Positions 9,225-17,393 of a stretch of 64,000 nucleotides of DNA are shown in pieces. Origin of the DNA: Snuella sedimenti. Lineage in GTDB: Bacteria > Bacteroidota > Bacteroidia > Flavobacteriales > Flavobacteriaceae. The number at the start of each line of letters is the position of its first letter. The first letter of the stretch is position 1. The position numbers were made by a program, and so were the translations under genes. The notes below the pieces were generated by a model. It had not been told where the DNA came from. It saw only the letters and a list, made by a program, of their open reading frames with translations, and did no database searches. The DNA is taken from positions 51,474 to 115,473 of the forward strand of contig NZ_JAELVQ010000013.1 of assembly GCF_016428595.1 (NCBI RefSeq), written 5' to 3'.

Positions 9225-10016
9225 CTATTTTTCTATAAATGAATTGTTATACAGCATAGAGGTGGTTCCGTTATCTACATAAATCACCTGACCGGTAATG
9301 GCCCTACTAAATTCGGAAGCTAAAAAGCCAACGACATTTCCACAATCTTCGGCTTGTATTTCAAATGGTAAACTTTGATAGTCTTTGGTATGATGTTCTA
9401 CCCAAAGTTCGGGGTCATCGGCAAATGTTTTAATCAGCTCAAAATTCTGTTCTGCATGTACATAACCAGGCGCTACTGCATTTACCCTTATATGGTGTTT
9501 TCCCAATTCTACCGCCATCCCCCTGGTTAAACCTTCCACTGCACTTTTTGCACTGGCATAAACGGCGTACTTAGCAATGGTTGCTGAAGCATGTACGGAA
9601 GAAATGTTGATGATACTGCCTACTGTATTACTTTTGATAAGCTGATTAGCAAATAATTTAGATAGTTTCCATACTGCTCTTACATCTATATTGTATAGAT
9701 TGTCAAACTCCTGATCGGTTACTTTATGTGCTTCTTTACTTAATCCGATGCCCGCATTATTTACTAAACCATGTATGACGCCTACTTGTTTAGCCAAGGT
9801 TTCAAACATGGCATCTACCTCAGTTTCATTTGTTATATCAGCAGCTACGGCGATAGCATTATTAGAAAGTTTACTGGCTGCTTGCTGAGCTTCATCTAAT
9901 TTTCTTGCATTCACTATAACTCGAGCTCCCATTTTTGATAACGCAGTAGCAACACCATGACCAACACCAAAACCTGCGGCTCCAGTAACTAAAATATTTT
10001 TATTTGATAAATCCAT
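9225..10016 (-). CDS. Short-chain dehydrogenase/reductase (SDR)
   Basis: A 263-residue classical SDR. An upstream ATG at 10055 would overlap the RraA-like gene; the ATG at 10016 leaves a 10-bp gap and starts directly at MDLSNKNILVTGAAGFG, so it is preferred. The nucleotide-binding loop is TGAAGFGVGHG (one residue away from the usual TGxxxGIG). NNAG is present, with the catalytic Ser (ISSVHAS) and Tyr-x-x-x-Lys (YASAK), and the C-terminus ends in YVDNGTTSM. Cytoplasmic. Likely steps are oxidation of L-fucose to its lactone or of 2-keto-3-deoxy-L-fuconate, the two SDR reactions of the non-phosphorylative fucose route. The sequence alone does not separate them. Confidence 0.88.
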   Translation of the reverse strand: MDLSNKNILVTGAAGFGVGHGVATALSKMGARVIVNARKLDEAQQAASKLSNNAIAVAADITNETEVDAMFETLAKQVGVIHGLVNNAGIGLSKEAHKVTDQEFDNLYNIDVRAVWKLSKLFANQLIKSNTVGSIINISSVHASATIAKYAVYASAKSAVEGLTRGMAVELGKHHIRVNAVAPGYVHAEQNFELIKTFADDPELWVEHHTKDYQSLPFEIQAEDCGNVVGFLASEFSRAITGQVIYVDNGTTSMLYNNSFIEK

Positions 10017-10026
10017 CCTTAAATAA

Positions 10027-10728
10027 TTACATGATTCCAAATTTTTCAAAAGCATCCACGGTACTCATCCCTTCCTCCAAGGCCTTTTGTACCAGTTTTT
10101 CACCTCTAGCTTTTTCAATAGCGCCCGTAAAGGCTTCTTTTTCTATTTCTTGGGGAATTATCAGTACGCCATCTCTATCGCCATAAACTATATCTCCCGG
10201 ATTTATACGAACGCCATTAAATTCAATAGGCACACGGTAATCGATAACTTTTCCTCTAGGCCCCTGGTCTTGGGCATAGGTTCCCAATGAAAATGTTGGA
10301 AAATTTAACTTCTCAATTTCATTGGTATCTCTTGAATACCCATCAACAATGGCTCCTGCAGCTTTTAATTTTAAAGCCCTTGTACTCATTAAACCGCCCC
10401 ATAAAGCGTATCTGGGTGATGCCCCCGAACATATATAAACTTCATTCTCCTTTAAACTATCCAACGCTTCAAACATAATTCCGAAAGGCTTCTTCATTAG
10501 GGGATTGTTTGTTTGCTTCGGAGATTCTTCAAAAGTATCGGCTTCCAGCACAGGCATAGCCCTTCCTATGGTAACCATATCTTTTCTTAGTGGTTTTATA
10601 TTTGGTGAAAGAAATTGATGCAAGTACCCCATTTTATCCAATACGTCTCCAACTAAGGCAACAAACAATTCCTCTTTAGCTATTTTGAAAAGTTCTTGGT
10701 CATTTTCCCACGTTATCCCTTTGTTCAT
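10027..10728 (-). CDS. RraA-like family protein, probable 4-hydroxy-2-oxoacid aldolase
   Basis: A 233-residue protein of the RraA/HMG-aldolase fold. The signature for divalent-metal pyruvate aldolases, a Gly about twenty residues before Arg-Asp, is present (GGLMSTRALKLKAAGAIVDG followed by YSRD), as is DIVYGDRDGVLIIP. Family members with this signature cleave 4-hydroxy-4-methyl-2-oxoglutarate-type compounds or decarboxylate oxaloacetate; others are RNase E inhibitors, unlikely here. It is the first gene of the minus-strand sugar-acid run, 133 bp from the divergent AraC gene. It would suit retro-aldol cleavage of a keto-deoxy sugar acid to pyruvate plus lactaldehyde or lactate. A second paralogue lies at 16723-17379. 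Confidence 0.84.
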   Translation of the reverse strand: MNKGITWENDQELFKIAKEELFVALVGDVLDKMGYLHQFLSPNIKPLRKDMVTIGRAMPVLEADTFEESPKQTNNPLMKKPFGIMFEALDSLKENEVYICSGASPRYALWGGLMSTRALKLKAAGAIVDGYSRDTNEIEKLNFPTFSLGTYAQDQGPRGKVIDYRVPIEFNGVRINPGDIVYGDRDGVLIIPQEIEKEAFTGAIEKARGEKLVQKALEEGMSTVDAFEKFGIM

Positions 10729-10861
10729 AGTAGTGTCTTCTTTTAAAATTTAATGATCTCTATTATCGACCGCATTTCTTTGTCTTTGTCTCTAAATAAC
10801 CAAAGGAAACTAAAAGTTTAAAAAATATTATTAATTTTAGTACGATAATACTATTTCAAAG
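10729..10861. promoter_or_regulatory. Divergent promoter region between RraA-like and AraC genes
   Basis: 133 bp separate the oppositely transcribed RraA-like operon and the AraC regulator. An 8-bp inverted repeat, TATTATCG at 10761-10768 and CGATAATA at 10843-10850, flanks the region. It could be two half-sites for the AraC protein, although 8 bp in AT-rich DNA is weak evidence. A convincing Bacteroidota -7 element (TAnnTTTG) was not found on either strand. Confidence 0.35.
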
Positions 10862-11734
10862 ATGCAAGAACTTGATAAAGTCTCTACGGAAGAGCGCCAA
10901 ATAATTGATTTGGAAGGTTTAGGATTTGACTGCATAAAGGTTTTGGGTTCCTACAACTACCGGCAAATGAACAAAAGTCTGGAAATGCATGTGCATGAGA
11001 ACATGATAGAAATATGCTTTCTTGAAAAGGGTACACAGTATTATCATATCCAGGGAGAGGATTACAGAATCAATGGAGGCGACCTTTTGTTGACTTTTCC
11101 AGGGGAGGAGCATGGTACCAAAAGTTTTCCTGAGGAGCGCGGGCGTTTATTTTGGCTTATTATGGAAGTGCCCGATAAAAATAGACGTCTTTTAAATTTA
11201 ACAAAAAAAGAGACAAAATTATTTATAGAGAGTTTTATGAGCCTAAAATCAAATAGGAAATTTAAAGGTTCTGATAGATTAAAACATGATCTTAATGCCA
11301 TTTACCAAATTTGCAAGCATCCTATAAAAGGATTGGATAAGATTAAAATAACCAATCTATTACTGCACTTCCTATTAAACGTTCTAGAATTTGGCAATAA
11401 ACATTCTAATCAAACCATAAGTAAGGACATATCCGAAACATGTGCTTTTATTAATGATAACCTTAACGAGTCACTTCCTTTAGAACATTTAGCACAATTA
11501 AGCAACTTATCACTATCCCATTTTAAGTACAAGTTTAAAAAGGAAATGGGATACTCTCCAACAGATTATATTTTGAGGCAAAAAATTGAAAAATCCAAGG
11601 AACAATTACTCATTAAAACGAATAGTATACAGGATGTGGCCTATAATTTAGCTTTTAGTTCGTCATCATACTTTGCAACTGTCTTTAAACGCTATACAGG
11701 CATAACTCCTACACAACATATTCTTCTATCTTAA
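10862..11734 (+). CDS. AraC-family transcriptional regulator with N-terminal cupin
   Basis: A 290-residue regulator. Residues about 25-105 form an AraC-type cupin sensor (EMHVHENMIEICFLEKGTQY and YRINGGDLLLTFPGEEHG). Residues about 190-288 contain the two helix-turn-helix motifs (LPLEHLAQLSNLSLSHFKYK, then IQDVAYNLAFSSSSYFATVF), ending in the usual KRYTGITPTQH. Cytoplasmic, probably binding a sugar or sugar acid through the cupin. It is transcribed away from the sugar-acid operon (10728 downwards) and converges on the GH29-containing operon, so it most likely activates the catabolic genes between 1217 and 10728. It complements the surface-sensing ECF/FecR system at 36-38 kb with intracellular sensing. 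Confidence 0.92.
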   Translation: MQELDKVSTEERQIIDLEGLGFDCIKVLGSYNYRQMNKSLEMHVHENMIEICFLEKGTQYYHIQGEDYRINGGDLLLTFPGEEHGTKSFPEERGRLFWLIMEVPDKNRRLLNLTKKETKLFIESFMSLKSNRKFKGSDRLKHDLNAIYQICKHPIKGLDKIKITNLLLHFLLNVLEFGNKHSNQTISKDISETCAFINDNLNESLPLEHLAQLSNLSLSHFKYKFKKEMGYSPTDYILRQKIEKSKEQLLIKTNSIQDVAYNLAFSSSSYFATVFKRYTGITPTQHILLS

Positions 11735-11856
11735 AATTATTTACAATACCGATACTTTTTGCTGAATGGATTTACTTAATAAATCTTTAATTTATTTCAT
11801 ATCTAAATTTACTATGAAGCCCACATAATACATAATCTTTTTATTAAAGTGTTAAA

Positions 11857-13947
11857 TTAATCAACTATAACCCCTAACTCAGCTAATCTTGCATAATTAG
11901 CTTCATAGACCTTAACGGCTTTAAACTTTATAAACTTCGCCTTTTCAATTGCATCTAAACTCACAAATTGTTCTATCGGGTTATTTACAATATTTGAGAA
12001 TTCCCCAGCTTTTGCCAATTTCCATTTTTCACTATCTAAACTCGTATAAAACTCATAATGTGTTATGATACCATTCTTTATTTCGCTTTGCCGTGGTAAA
12101 ACACTAAAGCCTTTTATATTTAAAATCTCTCCAAAATCAATTACTATGTCCCTTTTTTTATCCCTGTCATCAGATTGCCAAAAAGTTCGTTCATTATCAT
12201 CGATAAGCTTAGTAGCCTCTCTGTTTTTTACTGAAGAACTAGCCTCAATAATATTCCATAGGTGTTTACTATGAGTAAATGTAGAAGTTGCTATTTCGCT
12301 GCTTTTATCTTTATAAAAAACCTTAGATTTTATAGTTCCTCCTTTTTCAAAAGGTATTTCATTCTCATAAATAGCTGATTGTTCGGTTGGATCGCTACCG
12401 TCTAATGTGTATCTAATAAATCCGTTACTTGTAATTTTAATGTTTCCCGTTTCTGTTCTCTGTATTATAGGAGGAGCTAATTGTACGGGTTCTAAATGCA
12501 CCGATATTTCTGTTAATGCTGGACAAACAGGAGCTTCAGTAATTCTAATTCTTATTTTATTGGTGATTTGCAAGGCTCCTTTCCATAGCCTTCTATTCCC
12601 AATTGATTCTCCTTTAGCAAATTCTTTCCAAGAATTATCTTCCCATTTATCTATAGCCCAACCCCATATACGCTGACCCAATGGAATGTATTCACGCAAA
12701 TTAATCACGTTAAATTCTGTTTCCTTGGGAAATTCCACAACTAGATTTGATTCCGTAATATCATTATCTGTAGTCCAATATGTTTGTTGGCTATCATCTA
12801 GCAGATTATCCGCACTGTATTGAGGTGAATTTCCACGAACATTACTTGCACTAATAACAGCTCCTTCTGCCAAATTTGTTGAAAAAGTAGCATCAATTAT
12901 TTCTTTAAACTTGGTCAAAGAAGCAATATCATTTTCATGTATTAAGCCTCTTCTGTCTGGAGGTAAATTCAATATTAAATTGGTACCATGTCCTAAACTT
13001 TCATAATATAATTTTACCAATCGTTCTGGCGATTTTACCTTATCATCTTCATGTTCATGGTAAAACCACCCAGGACGAATCGACGTATTTGTCTCAGCAG
13101 GTATCCAAAAATCACCTTCCCTATGTCCATTTAATGCTTCTAAATACATGGTTTCACCTATTCCAGGTTTATTACCATTTCTTCCATGGGGTGTATAACG
13201 ATGCCAGCATGGGTCTCCTGAATATCCCGCTTCGGTACCAACCCATCTTGCTCCTGGTCCTAAATCAGAAAAAATCACCGCATTAGGTTGTAATTCATAA
13301 ATAAGGTTAAAGGTGTTCTCCCAATCGTAATACGATAACCTGTCTATTTTACGTTCCTCGTTAGCTCCTCCGTAATATCCAGAACCTCCATTAGCCCCAT
13401 CAAACCACACTTCAAAAACATCACCATAGTTTGTTAATAATTCCGTTAATTGCGCTCTAAACATTGTTATATACTCCTGAGTTCCATAGGTTGCTGTATT
13501 TCTATCCCAAGGTGATAAATACATGCCTACTTGTAACCCATGTTTTCTACATGCATCAACAATTTCCTTAACAATATCCCCTTTTCCATCCTTATAAGGT
13601 GACTTTGATATATTATGCTCCGTAGTTTTGGTAGGCCACAGGCAAAATCCATCATGATGCTTTGCGGTTAAAACCAAACCTTTCATACCTGCATTTTTAC
13701 ATGAAAGCACTATTTGCTCTGCATCGAACGCCGTAGGATTAAATAATTGTGGAGACTCATCCCCAAAGCCCCATTCCTTATCTGTAAAAGTATTAATGGT
13801 TAAATGTATAAAAGCATAAAACTCTATATCGTGCCATGCTAATTGACTCTTGGTGGGTAGTGGTCCAAAAGGAACTGGAGGTTCAACTACTTCTGTTTTG
13901 CAACTAAGTAGCATAACTACTATTATAAAAAATCCTTTAATTTTCAT
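11857..13947 (-). CDS. GH29 alpha-L-fucosidase with two discoidin-like domains, lipoprotein
   Basis: A 696-residue exo-fucosidase. The start at 13947 is preferred to the ATG at 13986, because it gives a signal peptide with lipobox MLLSC and avoids overlap with fucP. Domain order: GH29 TIM barrel (about 30-330), with AKHHDGFCLWPTKTTEHN and the nucleophile D183 in EVWFDGANGG. A first F5/8-type C (discoidin) domain spans about 345-470. A short chitobiase/hexosaminidase-type beta-sandwich with YTLDGSDPT lies near 490, and a second F5/8 domain spans about 555-690. It removes terminal L-fucose; the accessory domains probably bind the glycan. It is the last gene of an operon running from GH95 at 23863, 13 bp behind the fucose permease gene. 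Confidence 0.93.
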   Translation of the reverse strand: MKIKGFFIIVVMLLSCKTEVVEPPVPFGPLPTKSQLAWHDIEFYAFIHLTINTFTDKEWGFGDESPQLFNPTAFDAEQIVLSCKNAGMKGLVLTAKHHDGFCLWPTKTTEHNISKSPYKDGKGDIVKEIVDACRKHGLQVGMYLSPWDRNTATYGTQEYITMFRAQLTELLTNYGDVFEVWFDGANGGSGYYGGANEERKIDRLSYYDWENTFNLIYELQPNAVIFSDLGPGARWVGTEAGYSGDPCWHRYTPHGRNGNKPGIGETMYLEALNGHREGDFWIPAETNTSIRPGWFYHEHEDDKVKSPERLVKLYYESLGHGTNLILNLPPDRRGLIHENDIASLTKFKEIIDATFSTNLAEGAVISASNVRGNSPQYSADNLLDDSQQTYWTTDNDITESNLVVEFPKETEFNVINLREYIPLGQRIWGWAIDKWEDNSWKEFAKGESIGNRRLWKGALQITNKIRIRITEAPVCPALTEISVHLEPVQLAPPIIQRTETGNIKITSNGFIRYTLDGSDPTEQSAIYENEIPFEKGGTIKSKVFYKDKSSEIATSTFTHSKHLWNIIEASSSVKNREATKLIDDNERTFWQSDDRDKKRDIVIDFGEILNIKGFSVLPRQSEIKNGIITHYEFYTSLDSEKWKLAKAGEFSNIVNNPIEQFVSLDAIEKAKFIKFKAVKVYEANYARLAELGVIVD

Positions 13948-13960
13948 GACTTTAAATATT

Positions 13961-15214
13961 TTAATTTTCGACTTTTTTGGAAACAATTAATCCATAAAAT
14001 AGAATTACCCCAAACGAGAATAATGGAATAAAATAAGAATAGCTGATACTTTGCAATCCATCTGAAACCAGACCCTGAAGCGGTGTTAAAACAGCCCCTC
14101 CCACTATGGCCATAACCAAACCAGAACTTGCTATTTTGGTATCGTCCTTTAAGCCTTTAATCGCTAAACCAAAAATGGTTGGATACATTAACGACATACA
14201 TGCCGAAATTAAAACCAATGAATATACGCCTATGGCTCCCTTAATAAAAATAACACTTGTTGTAGCAAGCATAGCTATAAATGCCAAAACAACCAATAGC
14301 TTTTTTGGCTGAATAAATTGCATTAACCAGGTACAAATAAACCGTGAAAACATAAATAAAACTATAGATGCCAAGTAGTAATTAGAAGCTTCTTGCTCGT
14401 TTAAATTAAACTCTTGCATAACATACCTAATGGTAAAAGACCAAACTCCAATTTGTGCTCCACAATAAAAAAACTGTGCGACGATTCCCATTAAGTAATT
14501 ATTATTTTTTAGTAATCTTTTTACTTTAGGAAATACATTAAAATCCTGAGCGTCATCTGATGCTACTGGCATCTTTACAAAGTAAATAATACCCCATAGG
14601 GTAACTAAAAGCAAAGCCACTATTACGTAAGGTCCCATGACCGCATTTAACTCTTCAAATTGTATAGCATCCAAACTAGCCTTGTCCATTTGTCCTCGTT
14701 CTTCTGCAGTAGCCATATTTAAATGGGACAGAATAAATAGTTTCCCTATGATTATACCTAGTATTGACCCAATGGGATTAAAGGATTGGGCCAAATTCAA
14801 ACGCCTTGTAGCTGTTTCTTCTGGTCCCATGGCAATAATATACGGATTGGCCGTAGTTTCTAAAATGGCCAATCCACCAGCTAGAACAAATAATGCGATT
14901 AAAAAATGTGCGTACTTCATGCTTATACTTGCTGGGTAAAACAGCATGGCTCCTCCTATAAACAAGCCTAAACCCAACAAAACGCCAGACTTATAGGTAA
15001 ATCTTTTTATATATAATGCCGCTGGAATTGCCAAACAAAAATACGAGCCATAGAAAGCTGTTTGTATCCATGAGGTTTGAAAATCCGTCATGCTCATAAT
15101 GCGCTTAAAAGCCGCCAAAAGCGTATCGGTCATGTTATTGAACAAACCCCATACTAGGAATAAACTCGTTATTAAAACAAAGGGCAATCTGGAAAATTTT
15201 CTGGATTTACTCAT
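13961..15214 (-). CDS. fucP: L-fucose:H+ symporter (FucP-like, FHS family MFS)
   Basis: A 417-residue, 12-helix transporter. Helix 1 reads SLFLVWGLFNNMTDTLLAAF, with D30 corresponding to the essential Asp46 of Escherichia coli FucP. Helix 4 carries LAILETTANPYI, with E119 corresponding to Glu135. MTDFQTSWIQTAFYGSYF matches the FucP loop. It should import L-fucose across the inner membrane after periplasmic release by the GH29 and GH95 enzymes. It lies between UxaA-like and GH29 genes with gaps of 18 and 13 bp. Related FHS carriers for galactose or GlcNAc exist, so fucose specificity is supported by the motif match and strong context, not proven. Confidence 0.88.
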   Translation of the reverse strand: MSKSRKFSRLPFVLITSLFLVWGLFNNMTDTLLAAFKRIMSMTDFQTSWIQTAFYGSYFCLAIPAALYIKRFTYKSGVLLGLGLFIGGAMLFYPASISMKYAHFLIALFVLAGGLAILETTANPYIIAMGPEETATRRLNLAQSFNPIGSILGIIIGKLFILSHLNMATAEERGQMDKASLDAIQFEELNAVMGPYVIVALLLVTLWGIIYFVKMPVASDDAQDFNVFPKVKRLLKNNNYLMGIVAQFFYCGAQIGVWSFTIRYVMQEFNLNEQEASNYYLASIVLFMFSRFICTWLMQFIQPKKLLVVLAFIAMLATTSVIFIKGAIGVYSLVLISACMSLMYPTIFGLAIKGLKDDTKIASSGLVMAIVGGAVLTPLQGLVSDGLQSISYSYFIPLFSFGVILFYGLIVSKKVEN

Positions 15215-15232
15215 ACACTTAATACATCTATT

Positions 15233-16426
15233 TTAACCGACCAAACAGTTAGGCCCGATGGGTTCGAACGTTTTATAGGTGATTACAGATTCTTGATGCC
15301 CCAAACGTTCTGAAGCTGTTGGTATTCCTGAAGCTGTTTCTATTACTTTAACATAAATTTCCTCTGCTACTTCTTCCAATGTGGCAGTGGAAGAAATAAT
15401 CTTTCCTGCATTAACATCCATGTCATCAGACATGCGTTCATAGGTGTCCGGGTTACCACATATTTTTACTACTGGTGAAATAGCAGACCCCACAACAGAG
15501 CCTCTCCCAGTTGTAAATAGAATGATATGACACCCCGAAGCAATGAGTTCGGTAATTTCTGAATTATCATTTATATTCGGAAAACCAAATCTAGGTTCAC
15601 CATCAGGAACAATATCCATCAAAAAAAGCCCAGGCTTATTTGGCAAGTCACCAGGTTTTATCAATCCAGAAATTAGAGCACTTCCACATTTGGCATAGGC
15701 TCCCAATGACTTCTCTTCTATGGTAGTCAAACCTCCATCGGCATTCCCCGGTGCAAAACTGCCATAACCCATTATAGTATAATACCTAGCTGCTTTGTCT
15801 AACGCTTTTTGAAGTTCTTTTGCCAATAATGGAGTTTCTGCACGTTTTATAATATCCTCAAAACAGCCTATCATTTCACCTGTCTCTTCAAAAATAACTG
15901 TGCTATTGTTTTTTACCAGTTTATCAAAAGTCAAACCTACCGATGGATTTGCAGTAATACCACTTGTTGCATCCGATCCACCACATATTGTTCCTATCAT
16001 TAGATCTTTGACCGATATATTTACCGATATTGTTTTCTTAAATGCTTCAAGTGTATTCTTAATCCATTCCCTGCCTTTTTCAATGGTTTTGGATGTCCCT
16101 CCACAATTTTGAATAACCAGTGTTTCAACAGGTCTTCCTGATTCCTTTATCGCATCGGAAAGCTTGTTTCTGTTAAAACTTTCGCAACCCAAAGACACCA
16201 ACAGCACCCCACCAACATTAGGGTGCGCACACAACTGTTTCATTATTTTAGCAGCATATTCGTTTGGATAACACCCTCCAAAACCTATTACTTGCACGTT
16301 ATCATCTCTAAAAGGCCTTGCTATTTCAGAAGCTACATGATGGGCACATTCTACCAGATACGCTACCAATATAACGTTTCGTATGCCCTTTCTCCCATCC
16401 TTTCGTTGGTATCCTTTCAATTCCAT
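15233..16426 (-). CDS. UxaA-family dehydratase, large (catalytic) subunit
   Basis: A 397-residue protein equivalent to the C-terminal part of altronate or galactarate dehydratase. The longer reading with a GTG at 16480 would overlap the SAF gene; the ATG at 16426 leaves 19 bp and begins MELKGYQRKDGRKGIRN, a typical UxaA start. Conserved motifs: GTICGGSDATSGITANPSVG and FTTGRGSVVGSAISPVVKIC, with several Cys that may hold a metal or cluster. Together with the SAF protein upstream it forms a split UxaA enzyme. Split versions are also known for (R)-sulfolactate sulfo-lyase SuyAB. In this fucose operon a role as a dehydratase or lyase for a six-carbon sugar acid is likely; the exact substrate is open. 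Confidence 0.85.
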   Translation of the reverse strand: MELKGYQRKDGRKGIRNVILVAYLVECAHHVASEIARPFRDDNVQVIGFGGCYPNEYAAKIMKQLCAHPNVGGVLLVSLGCESFNRNKLSDAIKESGRPVETLVIQNCGGTSKTIEKGREWIKNTLEAFKKTISVNISVKDLMIGTICGGSDATSGITANPSVGLTFDKLVKNNSTVIFEETGEMIGCFEDIIKRAETPLLAKELQKALDKAARYYTIMGYGSFAPGNADGGLTTIEEKSLGAYAKCGSALISGLIKPGDLPNKPGLFLMDIVPDGEPRFGFPNINDNSEITELIASGCHIILFTTGRGSVVGSAISPVVKICGNPDTYERMSDDMDVNAGKIISSTATLEEVAEEIYVKVIETASGIPTASERLGHQESVITYKTFEPIGPNCLVG

Positions 16427-16445
16427 TTCTTTACTGTTATTATCA

Positions 16446-16736
16446 TCAACTTTCCCTAGTATGCGTATCAATAAAATCACTTTTCATATTATGAAGATGA
16501 ATATGCTCTCCTATTTTAATATCTCTGGTAGCACTCCCAATAGACATATTGAATTTTATTATTTTTTCACCTTCATTAATACTTTTCGCAGCTATTTTAT
16601 GTCCTAAAGCAATTGCTTCTGCTACTTTATAATCCGTTCCGGCATAAGTAAAAACATCGCCTACGTTTAAATCTACTGTAAGCACCAATACATTGTCGTT
16701 ATTGGAAAGCTTAATTAACTGCTTAGAATTTTCCAT
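16446..16736 (-). CDS. SAF-domain protein, small subunit of UxaA-type dehydratase
   Basis: A 96-residue protein consisting of a SAF domain. It matches the N-terminal domain of altronate dehydratase UxaA and the SuyA subunit (VLTVDLNVGDVFTYAGTDYK, then GHKIAAKSINEGEKIIKFNM and IKIGEHIHLHNM). The start overlaps the end of the RraA-like gene by 14 bp and the large subunit follows after 19 bp, so the two subunits are made together. Its role is to complete the active site or substrate recognition of the large subunit. Cytoplasmic. Confidence 0.87.
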   Translation of the reverse strand: MENSKQLIKLSNNDNVLVLTVDLNVGDVFTYAGTDYKVAEAIALGHKIAAKSINEGEKIIKFNMSIGSATRDIKIGEHIHLHNMKSDFIDTHTRES

Positions 16737-17379
16737 ATTTTAAATAGGCTTCTTGTGGATCTACGCCTTCCATAATTGCTTTCCTCACTAAACTTTCTGT
16801 CTTAAGGACTTCCTCTGTTTTAAGAACAACCTCTTCTACCATATCTCGGGGTATAACTACTACGCCATCCCTATCGGCCATAACATAATCACCTGAATGA
16901 ATTTGTACACCTCCAATACTGATAGGTTCACCATAACCATATGCCATCCATCTACCCACAACATCTACAGGTGTATAATATTTACAGAATACCTTAAATC
17001 CAATATCTTTAATAAACGCTGAATCCCTACATCCTCCATCAACAATATAACCTCTTATCCCTCTAAGCTGTAATGTTTCTGATGATAATTCTCCCATGTG
17101 TGAAAGCGTATCATCATTGGGTTGGCATATCACCACACTGCCCTTAGGTGCTTTGGAAAGCAATCCAGTCCAATTTAATAAGGTTTCATGTGGATCGAAA
17201 CTAGCATCATATTTACCACTAACTGTATAAACGGGGCCTGCCAATTTTTTATCTACATCCAAGGGGCGGATATTATTTGGTAATGTTTGGTTGGGGCAAC
17301 CCATCGCTCTCAAAACATCGTAAACTGCACCGGAATAGCATTTTTCCAGCCTGTTCGATAAATCATCATTTATGCTCAT
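16723..17379 (-). CDS. RraA-like family protein, second copy (probable aldolase)
   Basis: A 218-residue RraA-fold protein, paralogous to the one at 10027-10728 but clearly different in sequence. It keeps the aldolase signature (GELSSETLQLRGIRGYIVDG followed by GCRDS) and SGDYVMADRDGVVVIP. It lies immediately downstream of the GH20 gene (14 bp) and overlaps the SAF-subunit gene by 14 bp, so catabolic genes sit inside the glycosidase operon. Likely function: metal-dependent cleavage of a 4-hydroxy-2-oxo acid made by the UxaA-type enzyme. Two paralogues in one locus suggest two different keto-acid substrates, or an aldolase and a decarboxylase. Function inferred from family and context. Confidence 0.84.
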   Translation of the reverse strand: MSINDDLSNRLEKCYSGAVYDVLRAMGCPNQTLPNNIRPLDVDKKLAGPVYTVSGKYDASFDPHETLLNWTGLLSKAPKGSVVICQPNDDTLSHMGELSSETLQLRGIRGYIVDGGCRDSAFIKDIGFKVFCKYYTPVDVVGRWMAYGYGEPISIGGVQIHSGDYVMADRDGVVVIPRDMVEEVVLKTEEVLKTESLVRKAIMEGVDPQEAYLKYGKF

Positions 17380-17393
17380 AAGTTGTTTTAATA

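Noticed and set aside
8893..9282. 129-codon plus-strand ORF
   Set aside because: It lies antisense inside the racemase-like gene, whose active-site residues are all intact; no protein features of its own.
11769..11785. Hairpin GATTTA-CTTAA-TAAATC between the AraC and GH29 genes
   Set aside because: Only six A/T-rich base pairs; such pairs are frequent by chance in this DNA, so it is not called a terminator.
16427..16480. Longer start (GTG) for the UxaA-like large subunit
   Set aside because: It would overlap the SAF-subunit gene and adds residues not typical of UxaA; the ATG at 16426 gives the normal N-terminus.
15233..16736. Sulfolactate sulfo-lyase (SuyAB) as the function of the split UxaA pair
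   Set aside because: The two-subunit split fits SuyAB, but no other sulfonate or sulfoquinovose genes are present and the context is fucose catabolism; kept only as an alternative.
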